The translations under genes and the position numbers were made by a program. A DNA stretch of 64,000 nt, taken from the NCBI GenBank assembly GCA_026692865.1, contig JAPLNI010000057.1, positions 62,001 through 126,000 of the forward strand. The letters run 5' to 3'. Below, piece after piece: positions 1 through 8,714 of this stretch. The notes below the pieces were generated by a model. It did no database searches, was not told where the DNA came from, and was given only the letters and a program-made list of their open reading frames with translations. The stretch comes from Planctomycetota bacterium (GTDB lineage: Bacteria; Planctomycetota; Planctomycetia; Pirellulales; Pirellulaceae). Position 1 is the stretch's first letter; each line of letters starts with the position of its first letter.

Positions 1-1
1 A

Positions 2-928
2 TACGGCATCACCATGCCATGGAACGACGCTTACTTTTGGTATAACGACGCGCAAGCCCATCAAATCACCAGAGGTTCTGAGTTCCAAAATGTGGAAGTA
101 AACTTCTTCTCGTTTGCATTAGGCGGAGCAGCTCGTCAGGGGTATGCAGGTGTGGGTGGGTGCGGGCTGGGCGGTGTTGCAGGCGGATGGACCAACGGGC
201 GATTCGGTCGAAGCGGGTTCTCGGGAATTGGTCGACATGGTGGTCACGGCCATGGGTTCGGCGGCTGCCAGTCCTGTGGAAATGGTGGCTGCAACGAGTG
301 TGCACAACCGTCTTGTGCAATGCCGTGCACCGGTCCAACCAACGCTTGCGGACCCATCGTAGGGGCGATGTGCAGCCCACTCCGATTTGCATGGTTCGGA
401 GGAGTTCGATGGTTCCAGTTTAGCGACGACCTTCAATATGCAACAAGCCAAGACGACGCAATCATTGGTAATGGAACAGACTTCTTCTATCGAAACAACG
501 TAGTGAATGATTTGGTAGGCTTCCAGCTAGGTGGACTTGCCAACTACTGTTGCGGAAGTCGACTCAGCCTCTACGCAGGTACGAAGTTCGGTGTCTTTAA
601 CAACCGCACCCAATTCGATACCTTCGCAGGAAACAGCACCGCAGCAGCAACTGTGCAAAACGGTTCTTACGCTGGCCAAGCCTATAATCTCATGACAACA
701 GAAAATAATGTTGCATTCTTAGGCGAAGGAGAAGTTGGCGGTCGAGTTCGAGTCACTAACGGATGGTCTGCGACTTGCGCATATCGGCTGCTTGGTGTGG
801 CAGGAGTAGCAACCGCTCCAGGCCAAATCCCTTACGACTTCTCAAGAATCGATGATGCAAGCGACATCAAAACGAACGATTCGCTCTTGCTACACGGGAT
901 CACCATCGGAGCACTGTACAACTGGTAG
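2..928 (+). CDS. BBP7-like outer-membrane beta-barrel protein, 3' part
   Basis: The reading frame is already open at the left edge (tac ggc atc acc before the first ATG at 14), so the true start is probably outside the window and this is the C-terminal 300 or so residues. The segment has a Gly/Cys-rich stretch (about residues 40-110, many GG and C-x-x-C-like groups) followed by a barrel-like C-terminal half with alternating aromatic residues, ending in YNW, as expected for an outer-membrane barrel. Planctomycete BBP7-type proteins have this appearance; the family call is by resemblance. A rho-independent terminator follows directly. Alternative: any other exported glycine-rich surface protein. 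Confidence 0.65.
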   Translation, partial: YGITMPWNDAYFWYNDAQAHQITRGSEFQNVEVNFFSFALGGAARQGYAGVGGCGLGGVAGGWTNGRFGRSGFSGIGRHGGHGHGFGGCQSCGNGGCNECAQPSCAMPCTGPTNACGPIVGAMCSPLRFAWFGGVRWFQFSDDLQYATSQDDAIIGNGTDFFYRNNVVNDLVGFQLGGLANYCCGSRLSLYAGTKFGVFNNRTQFDTFAGNSTAAATVQNGSYAGQAYNLMTTENNVAFLGEGEVGGRVRVTNGWSATCAYRLLGVAGVATAPGQIPYDFSRIDDASDIKTNDSLLLHGITIGALYNW

Positions 929-956
929 TGAAGTTGTTCCTCAAGCTAAAAAGCGG

Positions 957-989
957 TAACGCCGGATTAGAACCCGGCGTTATCTTTTT
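957..989 (+). terminator. Rho-independent terminator of the BBP7-like gene
   Basis: A perfect 9-bp stem taacgccgg (957-965) / ccggcgtta (974-982) with an 8-nt loop is followed by tctttttg. It lies 28 nt after the stop codon. Confidence 0.9.
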
Positions 990-1042
990 GTATACATGAA
1001 GAATTTCAAGTGTCAGACGTAGCCTGTCACTTCGACATGAGA

Positions 1043-1498
1043 TTACTCTGCAGGTGCCGCTTCAACCCAAAGCTGAAAATCATCTGGATGATAGCGATAA
1101 ACTTGTCCCGTCGGCAGCTTGGGAAGCTCAATCCGTTGTTCCTTAATGATCTTTTCCATGAACTCTTCATGCGTTTCGGGTTTACGCCCATTGAAGCCTT
1201 CGAAAAGCCCCATCGCCTGCGGAATCAATATCTCAAAAGCGACCTTTTCTTTCGTAGTGAATAAAGTCATCGCCGGCTGTGAAATGATTTTCCCAACACC
1301 GGTTTCGTCGCGAAGGCTTTGACCTTTAATGCCGACGCCGACTTCTGCCACTCGAGACTCGAAAGGCTTTAATGGCGGTCCCGCATCAGCAACTCTTTCG
1401 CTTGCTTCTGGCTCCTCCACGTAACTCGCGTCGCCGCAACCAACACACAGAGGCAGAGCCGCAAACATCAATAAAGCTGACCCTAGAAAAATTCGCAT
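1043..1498 (-). CDS. Exported lipoprotein of unknown function
   Basis: I place the start at the ATG at 1498, not the upstream ATG at 1573, because GAGG lies 5 nt before it and the protein then begins with a typical lipoprotein signal (MRIF, hydrophobic stretch, LCVGC lipobox with Cys at about residue 20). The mature part of about 130 residues is charged, with no motif I recognise, although the C-terminal FxxxxGRxPETxEEFxxxI pattern recalls planctomycete proteins of the 'competence pseudopilin-like' DUF type. It is likely anchored in a membrane facing the periplasm. It reads towards the BBP7-like gene on the opposite strand. Confidence 0.7.
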   Translation of the reverse strand: MRIFLGSALLMFAALPLCVGCGDASYVEEPEASERVADAGPPLKPFESRVAEVGVGIKGQSLRDETGVGKIISQPAMTLFTTKEKVAFEILIPQAMGLFEGFNGRKPETHEEFMEKIIKEQRIELPKLPTGQVYRYHPDDFQLWVEAAPAE

Positions 1499-1643
1499 CG
1501 CAACCTCATAAAGAGCAAGTTCGGGAGAATAGGCATCCGTAAACAAATCGGCGTGGTACGACGCAATCGCCATTCAGCTGATTAAATCTGATTAGAACCG
1601 AACAATTGTCGGCATGCACTTAGGTCAAAAGCAATCAACCTTG

Positions 1644-2027
1644 CTAAAAGGCTACTCGACGATAACCGTATCGCGAACGCGATACAGTTCCGCCAATAAT
1701 TGGACGCTGACGAGTGATCACTTGTCGCGTTGGTTGATAAGTCACGATCGGTGCGCGATAGACGCGTGTTACTGGAAACGTAGAAACTATTTGAGGTCGT
1801 TGTGACACAATCACCGGCGAAACATTCACAGGTGAAACATTTATTGGTGTCAAAATTGTTGAACCCATGCTTGGTAGAAACACCGGTGCAGGTTGTTGCC
1901 AAATCACTGGAGCACTTTGGCTCCAAACAACTGGAGCAGGTTGTGTCCAGATCACAGGTCCTACCTGTGCTTGAGTGGCCGAAGCAAGTAGAACAACAGC
2001 AAGCGTAGAAATTACGAACCGAACCAA
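1644..2027 (-). CDS. Small exported Pro/Trp/Gln repeat protein
   Basis: The frame is open from an ATG at 2102, but the better start is the TTG at 2027: GGAG sits 8 nt upstream and translation then gives a clean signal peptide (VRFVISTLAVVLLASATQAQ). The mature protein begins with about four degenerate copies of a W-x-Q-x-A-P-V unit, then a Val/Ile/Ser/Pro-rich region and a basic tail (SRSRYGYRR). No enzymatic motif is visible. Small exported low-complexity proteins of this kind are common in planctomycetes and could belong to the cell envelope. No other function can be supported. Confidence 0.6.
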   Translation of the reverse strand: MVRFVISTLAVVLLASATQAQVGPVIWTQPAPVVWSQSAPVIWQQPAPVFLPSMGSTILTPINVSPVNVSPVIVSQRPQIVSTFPVTRVYRAPIVTYQPTRQVITRQRPIIGGTVSRSRYGYRRVAF

Positions 2028-2220
2028 AGTGATTACTCCAGACACGACAAAAATTGGTTGGTTAAACGACGGCGTCGCAGAACCTTCACTTAACAAAACC
2101 AAGTATAGCTAGACGTTCAGGTAAGGTAAAGAAATTGATTTTTTGGATTGCTGATATAGGCTTGTTTCAAAGACAGCACACGTCGCTATCAGCCTAGTAC
2201 TTCGGCACAATTTAACGATG

Positions 2221-2345
2221 CGGTTCGGACTCGTAGCAGGTGTCATAAGACATCTGAAGCTATGTGTTTTGCTATTGTTTCTAGCAACTTCGGAATTTTT
2301 ATGAATTCCGTTACTCAAAAATCTAATCTGGACAGAGCACTAAGT
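2221..2345. repeat. Interspersed structured repeat, copy A
   Basis: This non-coding stretch within the 431-base gap between the small exported protein and the sulfatase matches a second copy at 37800-37934. It has two dyads. The first is aggtgtc (2238-2244) / gacatct (2249-2255), loop ataa. The second is cggaatt (2291-2297) / aattccg (2304-2310). Both dyads are kept in copy B, with a paired base change in the second. It ends near gacagagcactaag, matching gacgaagcgctaag in copy B. Apart from the repeat I see no gene in 2028-2458. Confidence 0.75.
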
Positions 2346-2458
2346 ACTTATACTTGAACCACTCGGGTTGCCCTTGGACCGGCCTATATGGCTTGGGGCG
2401 ATAGTGAACTTCCGAATGATTGAATACCAAAGCTTTAAAAAAGCAGACTAACGAGAGC

Positions 2459-3940
2459 TTACCTTTTTAGCGTCTTTTTTCCTTGACGAGGTTTATCTTC
2501 ATTTGCACCCATTACTGACTTACCCGGAAGGGGAAGGTAGTCAAAGTCGACGATCATTTTTTCGATCAAGGCCAAACGAAGTTCATCTTGAACCTCTGCA
2601 AATTTTTCCTGCCCCGCCAAGTTAGTCAACTCGGACGGGTCGGAGTCTAGATCGTAAAGCTCATACACTGGTCGAGGTGAACTGAAATAAGTCTGACTGA
2701 GCCTTGGATCCAAAGTGCCTGCCTTATGGGCTGCGGTAGTTTCGTTCCAAAGAGCGCCTCGCGCCGAATCGACCGGCGAGTACGGAATCCAGGGGGTACA
2801 GTTATAGATGAACTTGAATCGGTCACTACGAACACTTCGAGATAAATCGTAAGTGCTGCTCGTAATGTCTTGAGTGACCGGTCCTGATCCATGCGGTCCG
2901 CGTTCAACGAAAACATACTTACGAGGCATATAAGCTTCGCCAACGAGTAAAGGCCAGAAGCTTACTCCGCTCATCTTCGCGCCGGGTTTGATTCCTGCGG
3001 CCTCCAAGAGCGTGGGCGCAATATCTTCTCCGCTGATAAGATGACTTGTTCCGCTCCCAATCTTCTTTATTCCGGGCCCCCGAACGATCAGAGGCACATT
3101 CGAGCCAGGATCGTAAAGTGATCCTTTTCCGTGAGGCATGGCCATTCCGTTATCACCAGCGAAAACAATGATCGTTGAATCTAACATTCCTCTATCTGCG
3201 AGAATCTTTAGTACGTTTGCAACAGACGAGTCCAAGCGATTTACTTCCGCACAGTAATCAGCCAACTGTTCACGAGTTCCAGGAAGATCTGGAAGATGCT
3301 TGGGAACTTTGAGCGTAGCAGGATCTGGACGAAACTCCGAGGGCGCGTTCCACACATGATGAGGATCGCTGAAGTTGGCCCACATAAAAAAAGGCTTGTC
3401 ATCGGGTTTGGCATCCAAAAATGATGCAACTATCGAGGCAACAGTTGCGTCTCCGCCACCTTGAATGAAGTCCACACGGTCCTTAAAAGTTCTTAAATTA
3501 AGCTTCTCCAATAAATCAACGTCATGGACCGCCTTCGGATTCGATCCATCGAGATGAAAACTTCTGCCACAAATTCCAGTGTAATAGTTACCTTGCGAAC
3601 GAAGCAGTTCCGGAAACGCGATCTCATCAGCGGGAAGTGGAGCGCTAAAACGAGTCATCCTTGCGGCAACGGGTGACCGCCCTGTCATCAGAGCCGCCCG
3701 CGAGGGAACACACTGCGGACAAGACGTGAAGTATCGATGAAACCGCATCCCCTCACTCGCAAGCTTATCGAGAGTCGGGGTTTTTACGTTGGTGTCGCCA
3801 AAACAACCTACAAATGGGTAGCTATGATCGTCACTTAAAAGAATCAGGATGTTAGGCTTCGGTGTTGGCTTAGTCTCGGCACACACTGCATTACCGGAAG
3901 ATAGGCAAACGAATAGAAACAATCGAATGAATCGGACCAT
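2459..3940 (-). CDS. Exported sulfatase (iduronate-2-sulfatase/heparan sulfatase type)
   Basis: This is a formylglycine-dependent sulfatase that hydrolyses sulfate esters, probably of a polysaccharide. The signal peptide spans residues 1-21 (ends VCAE). The N-terminal metal site is NILILLSDDHSY, and the catalytic motif C77-V-P-S-R81 is followed by AALMTGRSP; the Cys is converted to formylglycine in this family. A second metal-site segment, FAGDNGMAMPHGKGSLYDPG, lies at about 265-285. The length of 493 aa is normal. It is the last gene of the minus-strand run that starts at the ECF sigma factor, but an 85-base gap separates it from the metallophosphatase, so co-transcription is less certain than for the genes before it. 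Substrate is unknown. Confidence 0.92.
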   Translation of the reverse strand: MVRFIRLFLFVCLSSGNAVCAETKPTPKPNILILLSDDHSYPFVGCFGDTNVKTPTLDKLASEGMRFHRYFTSCPQCVPSRAALMTGRSPVAARMTRFSAPLPADEIAFPELLRSQGNYYTGICGRSFHLDGSNPKAVHDVDLLEKLNLRTFKDRVDFIQGGGDATVASIVASFLDAKPDDKPFFMWANFSDPHHVWNAPSEFRPDPATLKVPKHLPDLPGTREQLADYCAEVNRLDSSVANVLKILADRGMLDSTIIVFAGDNGMAMPHGKGSLYDPGSNVPLIVRGPGIKKIGSGTSHLISGEDIAPTLLEAAGIKPGAKMSGVSFWPLLVGEAYMPRKYVFVERGPHGSGPVTQDITSSTYDLSRSVRSDRFKFIYNCTPWIPYSPVDSARGALWNETTAAHKAGTLDPRLSQTYFSSPRPVYELYDLDSDPSELTNLAGQEKFAEVQDELRLALIEKMIVDFDYLPLPGKSVMGANEDKPRQGKKTLKR

Positions 3941-4025
3941 GGCTTTCCTCGCGCGAGTGAAATACGTCTTAACCGTTGGAGTCGGGAACTCAACGAAGAT
4001 TGTATCAGATCCAAGGGATGAGATT

Positions 4026-5474
4026 CTATTGCTTCAACTGATAAGAAAAACTGACTTCGCCATTCTTTCGTTTCGCGTCTTCTGCAGCAGGAAGATAAGT
4101 CCGAACATAGTCTGCGCGAACGGACTCCTTCCCTACTCGAACCCGAATGTGGCCAGAACTTCCTTGTGTTTCACCGCTGAGATAGCCATATTCCGCCGCA
4201 CTATTAGTGTTGCCAGATCGGACATGGCCAGGCTGCGGAACCAATTGGTAAACGATCCCATCCATTTCCTGCTTAATGAATAGATGATCATGCCCGTGAA
4301 AAACAATCGAAACGCCATGTCGAACGAGCAAGTCATGTATCGGCTCGTCCCAGCCTGGTCGCTTTATCTTGAACTCGTTCTCACCCGTGCTCCCTTTGCC
4401 TCCCCATTCCCAATAAGGAACGACTTCAGTTCCACCACGATTGTTTTGGGTTGAACCGCCAACAAGGTGATGTAAGAAAACAAATCGATATTTTGCGTCC
4501 ACTCTTTCGAGCGATTCAGCTAACCATCGATACTGTTTTTCACCAAGCGTCCAAGCCCAATTATCTTCAGATCGTCCTCGTTGTTTAGTGTATCGAAACG
4601 GATCCAAAACAATGAACTGAGCATCTCCCCATTTCCATTGATAGTAGTTCTCGGGCAGTCCTACTTCTGGTTCAAGTTGATCGTTCCCGGTATAGAAACG
4701 ATTGGGCGCAGGATTTGGAAAGAGACTTTTGCGTGTTTTTGTTGCCCAAGTGGTTGAACCTCTGCTACCGGATTCTCCGTCATGGTTTCCCAACGCAAAA
4801 AACAGAGGAGCTGAATGACAAAGCGTCCCAAGATAATAGCGTTGAGCGAGATATTGTGGTTCAGATATCTCGGGCGTAACATACTTGCCAGTCATGAAGG
4901 TGTCACCAAGCTCGAAATGGAAATCCGGCTCGGCTTGGAGAGCATTCTGCAGCGTTTTCAAGTAGACCTCGCCGCTCGTATTCTCATCCAGATGGGAATC
5001 AGACTGGACGGTAAAGACAAAGGATTCTCCGACGCCTCTCTGAGTGTGGAACGAGAACTCATCGCTTGAAGATTCAACACCTCCTTCAGTTTGATAAAAC
5101 AACTTGTAATAGTAGCGGGAATTCCTTCGAAGAGATTCCAGAACTATGTCAGACGCTTCTTTCTGTTTGAACTTAGTGGTGCTGGTCTTAAACTCGTACT
5201 TGCCCGATTCTAGCCCATACTTGATGTATGCCTTGGCTGTCTGGTGAAACAGGATGCTAATCGTGATAGCGCTATCAGTTGGTCTTCCAAGGATGATATT
5301 TAATAGGTGCTTGGGGACATTATTCGCGGGTGGTGGCTCGGTATAGTTTCCAAGCTTACTTCCACCTTGTTTTCCCCTATTCTTATCACTGGTTGATTGT
5401 GCATATCCCGGGCTGGCTTCCAAGGAAAGGAATGAGAGCATTATCAACCAAACCAGGAAAATTGAGAATTTCAT
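4026..5474 (-). CDS. Exported calcineurin-like metallophosphatase with N-terminal Fn3-like domain
   Basis: The start is taken at the ATG at 5474 because the protein then opens with a signal peptide (MKFSIFLVWLIML, cleavage near YAQ25). An upstream frame exists to 5549 but overlaps the previous gene. Residues about 55-145 look like a fibronectin-type/purple acid phosphatase N-terminal domain. The catalytic part shows the dinuclear metal motifs D159-S-H161, GD191, GNHD (229-232), FLHH, and GHDH near the C-terminus. The family hydrolyses phosphomonoesters or diesters. It lies 16 nt after the YHYH protein gene, so it is probably co-transcribed. Together with the sulfatases this suggests stripping of anionic groups from a polymer. 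Confidence 0.88.
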   Translation of the reverse strand: MKFSIFLVWLIMLSFLSLEASPGYAQSTSDKNRGKQGGSKLGNYTEPPPANNVPKHLLNIILGRPTDSAITISILFHQTAKAYIKYGLESGKYEFKTSTTKFKQKEASDIVLESLRRNSRYYYKLFYQTEGGVESSSDEFSFHTQRGVGESFVFTVQSDSHLDENTSGEVYLKTLQNALQAEPDFHFELGDTFMTGKYVTPEISEPQYLAQRYYLGTLCHSAPLFFALGNHDGESGSRGSTTWATKTRKSLFPNPAPNRFYTGNDQLEPEVGLPENYYQWKWGDAQFIVLDPFRYTKQRGRSEDNWAWTLGEKQYRWLAESLERVDAKYRFVFLHHLVGGSTQNNRGGTEVVPYWEWGGKGSTGENEFKIKRPGWDEPIHDLLVRHGVSIVFHGHDHLFIKQEMDGIVYQLVPQPGHVRSGNTNSAAEYGYLSGETQGSSGHIRVRVGKESVRADYVRTYLPAAEDAKRKNGEVSFSYQLKQ

Positions 5475-5490
5475 CAAGTAACCCGTCCTT

Positions 5491-7311
5491 CTATCGTTTT
5501 CGTTCGTATTGAAAGTCAAGCGTGTATTCAGCGAGCGTGATTTTTTCAATTGCTTTTAAGAGACTAGCTCGATTGGCATTCTTCGGATTGAGATCTAAAT
5601 CGGAAGACAAAGCATAGACGGTGATGTGATACTTCTTGATGCCAGGACCTTTTGAGCACATTGGATCGTAGCCGGCTTTCTTTTTGTCATTCAGCCCCAT
5701 CGTTCCAGTCGCTTTGTCATTCTTTTGAAGCTGACTTACTCCAGCGGGAATGTTATAGATCAACCAATACGACTTCACTTGATCGGGGGCGTTATGCCAA
5801 AGGCTTACCGCAAATGATTTCGTTCCCTCGGGTGCACCCTTCCAGTTGATTGGCGGTGAAGCACTTGCTCCATCGCACGTGTAGTCGGCCGGAATCAAAC
5901 CGTTCGCTTCAAAGGCTGGGCTTGATACTACAAGCCCTTTTGATTGATTGTTGCTCGTTGGCTCGAGCGAACTCTCTTTCATTGGATTGTTTGCGGGTGG
6001 TTGTCTGTCGCGCTGAGGAGGACGTTGGTCGTTGCGTGGCGGTGGACCATCATTACCGCCATTCCTTCCGCCTGGACCTGGACCTCCGCCTGCGTTTCCT
6101 CGGCCTCCGCCTCCTCCGCCACGGCGATTCGCAGCGTAGTTTTCAGTCCGAGATCTTCCGTTGGGCTCCACGTAAGTAAATTCAGCCGAACCGTCTTTTG
6201 CCAATGAGTAGCTAACGGTCCCTTTTTTGCCTTGCATGTCATAAGTCAACTTGTAACTATCAGGCTTTGGCTGGTCGAAGCCGACGATCTTAGCACCTCG
6301 AAGTGGTGGCAATGCTTGGCGAACCGAGCTTGCTCGTGGTTGCGGATCGACCTGTCCGCCTCGCTCGACCACTTCACCATGAAAACCTCCATTGAGGTAG
6401 GGGTAGGTCTTTGTCGCGTGGTAATGGTATCCAAGCTCCGGCGTCTCGTGACCGTTGAATGCATCTAGCCCTTTTACCGCTTTCCCGTCCGGTTCGGTGT
6501 ATCCATAAATTGGGTAACCATCTAACGCATAAGCGATCGGCGTACCGGTTCCCACCGCTTCTTGGAGATGCGTTGGTGCAATGTGATAGTGATAATCATC
6601 GCCGCGGCCGCAATGCCCTCCAAATTCATCGAGTTCTCCCGCAAGCAGCGTATCTGTTCTTTCGTCATTCTTAATAGGATTAAAAATTGGAACACCATTG
6701 GCTGCGAGCGCAATCGCCCCTCGGAAGAAATTCGACTTGGCCGACATTGGATTCTTCGCAACGGTTGGAAATAGCGGAATACGCCAAGAATTATCGCCGA
6801 AATAGGACTGTGGGATTGGAACTTGCTGTTGCCAAGCCGTAATACCCACCATCATCCTGTGGTCAGGAATCCCATTCGACTCGACATAGAAGAAATCATT
6901 ATCTTGTCGATATTTGATCGCATTCAGTTTTGCAAAGGGCTCGAAAGTCGCTGCAATTCCAGGTCGACTATTCGACTTCGGTGCAGCGGTTTGTACTAGG
7001 CGAATGGAACTGAGTTTTTTGTCGTTCAATTCTCGAATCCTTTTGACTTTTTGATCGATCCATTGTTGGTCTGTTTCGACGATTTTCGCAATATCTATTG
7101 GAACTACGACACCATCCTCTCGTCGAATTTGTACTTTCCCATCGACCGACGAAACAAACGCTCCGTGAACGGGAGGACTCATATCCTTAAACGTCCAGAT
7201 TCGTGTTGAACGTGTTTGTGACGAATGATCGTGCCCCTCGTGTGCTATCGTTAAGACAGGAGATACGACCAACAAAATTTTGACAATCACGCATTGAATA
7301 GCAAGCTTCAT
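5491..7311 (-). CDS. Exported three-domain protein: SHD1-like, YHYH, PEBP/YbhB-like
   Basis: The signal peptide (residues 1-23) is followed by a His-rich HEGHDHSS segment. Residues about 36-90 resemble the planctomycete SHD1 domain (WTFKDM... VDGKVQIRREDG.. VVPI). Residues about 120-330 form a YHYH domain with the signature twice, at 240-243 and 295-298, and several further His residues that could bind metal. A disordered Gly/Pro/Arg linker (about 397-440) leads to a complete PEBP/YbhB-like domain (about 458-604) with the conserved YTCDG..SPP.. W segment and an YxLSxDLDL-like end. I cannot assign a reaction. Its start codon overlaps the stop of the sulfatase gene by 4 nt (ATGA), which implies translational coupling. 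The combination of domains is the unusual point. Confidence 0.85.
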   Translation of the reverse strand: MKLAIQCVIVKILLVVSPVLTIAHEGHDHSSQTRSTRIWTFKDMSPPVHGAFVSSVDGKVQIRREDGVVVPIDIAKIVETDQQWIDQKVKRIRELNDKKLSSIRLVQTAAPKSNSRPGIAATFEPFAKLNAIKYRQDNDFFYVESNGIPDHRMMVGITAWQQQVPIPQSYFGDNSWRIPLFPTVAKNPMSAKSNFFRGAIALAANGVPIFNPIKNDERTDTLLAGELDEFGGHCGRGDDYHYHIAPTHLQEAVGTGTPIAYALDGYPIYGYTEPDGKAVKGLDAFNGHETPELGYHYHATKTYPYLNGGFHGEVVERGGQVDPQPRASSVRQALPPLRGAKIVGFDQPKPDSYKLTYDMQGKKGTVSYSLAKDGSAEFTYVEPNGRSRTENYAANRRGGGGGGRGNAGGGPGPGGRNGGNDGPPPRNDQRPPQRDRQPPANNPMKESSLEPTSNNQSKGLVVSSPAFEANGLIPADYTCDGASASPPINWKGAPEGTKSFAVSLWHNAPDQVKSYWLIYNIPAGVSQLQKNDKATGTMGLNDKKKAGYDPMCSKGPGIKKYHITVYALSSDLDLNPKNANRASLLKAIEKITLAEYTLDFQYERKR

Positions 7312-8714
7312 GATTTCTTTTCCATTCCTTTTTTGCCACCGCGACCAGGAGGTTCTTTTCGTGGTGCAATGGGTTTTGACGGATCGTATTGGGGATTGAG
7401 TGTTGGAAGTTGTGCGTCAACAGCGGCAAGATAGGCCTTCAGTTTATCACGAAGCAACTTGACTTCTTTGGGACTCTGGGAAGACAAATCGTTTCGCTCG
7501 CTGAGATCCTTTGAAAGATCGAAGAGCGCGACGCGATCAGTTTCGTAGAAGTAGATCAGCTTCATATCGCCGAGACGAATTGACGAGGACGGTCCGTCGT
7601 CGGATTGATAGTGAGGAAAATGAAAGACAAGTTCTTCGCGGGTTCTTTTTACCGTCCCCTTGCCTTGGTCGTGAAGCAAACTACGAATGCTTCCTCCTTC
7701 CATAGATTTTGGCACCGAGCTTTTCGGTACGCCTGCCAACTCGCAGAAAGTTGGTAGCAGATCATATCCAACGACCGGTGTATGGCACCAAGAGTTCGCT
7801 GCCACGCCTGGACCGCGAATAATCAAAGGAATCCTTATACCGCCTTCCCAAACAGAACCTTTGCCTCCATTGAGCCCGCCCCGTCGACCTCCTCCACCGC
7901 CGTTATCAGACATGTAGATGACATATGTATTCTCGCTCAGCCCCAATCGCTCGACAGCCTCCATGACTTTACCAACGCCCGAATCAAGATCCTCCGTAAT
8001 CGCGGCAGTTGAAATCTGTTTTGGATTGTTCAGTTTCTGATACTTCGCGAGAGTTGCTTTCATCGCGTTCTCAGATGCATGGAGTGCGTTCCAAGAAAGC
8101 TGAATGTAGAAAGGTTTGTTAGCTTTTGAACTCTTTTCCATGAACTTCGCAGCGCGATCAGCCATACCAAAAATATCGACAGGATTTGGATCGACGAACT
8201 TGTAAGCATTCTCATTGCCCGTGTCCCCATCATGCTCGTCATAGCCGTGCATGCCGGGACCACCACCTGCAATATGCCACTTGCCATAATGAGCCGTCGC
8301 GTAACCAGCACTCTTCAGCAATTCCCCGATCGTAACTTCGTCCGATGAAATATTTTTGATGATTCGAGGTTCGATCATTCTTCGCCCATACTCCGGTGGT
8401 GCAGCCTTGGTCCAGTGCAGTTGAGCGGGGCTCTTACCCGTTTGCAAACTGATTCGGGTTGGGGAACAAACTGGAGCCGGCGCGTAGGCTGACGAGAACC
8501 GCATTCCTTGCGAAGCCAGTCTTTCTATATTCGGCGTGTAAAAAATGTCTCCCTTTGAACCCGGCACGTCTGGGTGCATCGGGACCGAAAGGCCGCTCCA
8601 ACCTTGGTCATCGGAGAGCATGAAAATAATGTTCGGTTTGTCGGCTGCAAACGCGACGTTTTGTAGCAGCAATACGCTGGCGAAAGAAAACGCTTTGCAA
8701 AATGCAGTAATCAT
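7308..8714 (-). CDS. Exported arylsulfatase
   Basis: Signal peptide 1-23 (VAFA-ADK). It has the metal-site start NIIFMLSDDQGW and the formylglycine motif C83-S-P-T-R87 followed by ISLQTGKSP. A second metal-site segment, MSDNGGGGGRRGG, lies at about 270. The size of 468 aa and the C-terminal LFDLSKDLSERNDLS segment are typical of the family. It overlaps by 4 nt both the preceding and the following gene (ATGA junctions), so it is firmly inside the operon led by the ECF sigma factor. The YHYH protein downstream may act on the same material. Substrate cannot be read from the sequence. Confidence 0.93.
   Translation of the reverse strand: MITAFCKAFSFASVLLLQNVAFAADKPNIIFMLSDDQGWSGLSVPMHPDVPGSKGDIFYTPNIERLASQGMRFSSAYAPAPVCSPTRISLQTGKSPAQLHWTKAAPPEYGRRMIEPRIIKNISSDEVTIGELLKSAGYATAHYGKWHIAGGGPGMHGYDEHDGDTGNENAYKFVDPNPVDIFGMADRAAKFMEKSSKANKPFYIQLSWNALHASENAMKATLAKYQKLNNPKQISTAAITEDLDSGVGKVMEAVERLGLSENTYVIYMSDNGGGGGRRGGLNGGKGSVWEGGIRIPLIIRGPGVAANSWCHTPVVGYDLLPTFCELAGVPKSSVPKSMEGGSIRSLLHDQGKGTVKRTREELVFHFPHYQSDDGPSSSIRLGDMKLIYFYETDRVALFDLSKDLSERNDLSSQSPKEVKLLRDKLKAYLAAVDAQLPTLNPQYDPSKPIAPRKEPPGRGGKKGMEKKS

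Noticed and set aside
2109-2318. A 69-codon frame in repeat copy A and a 97-codon frame in copy B, with similar FRCLxTxAxSPN segments
   Set aside because: The similarity follows from nucleotide repeat homology. A 1-base length difference shifts the frame outside the shared segment, so a conserved protein is unlikely.
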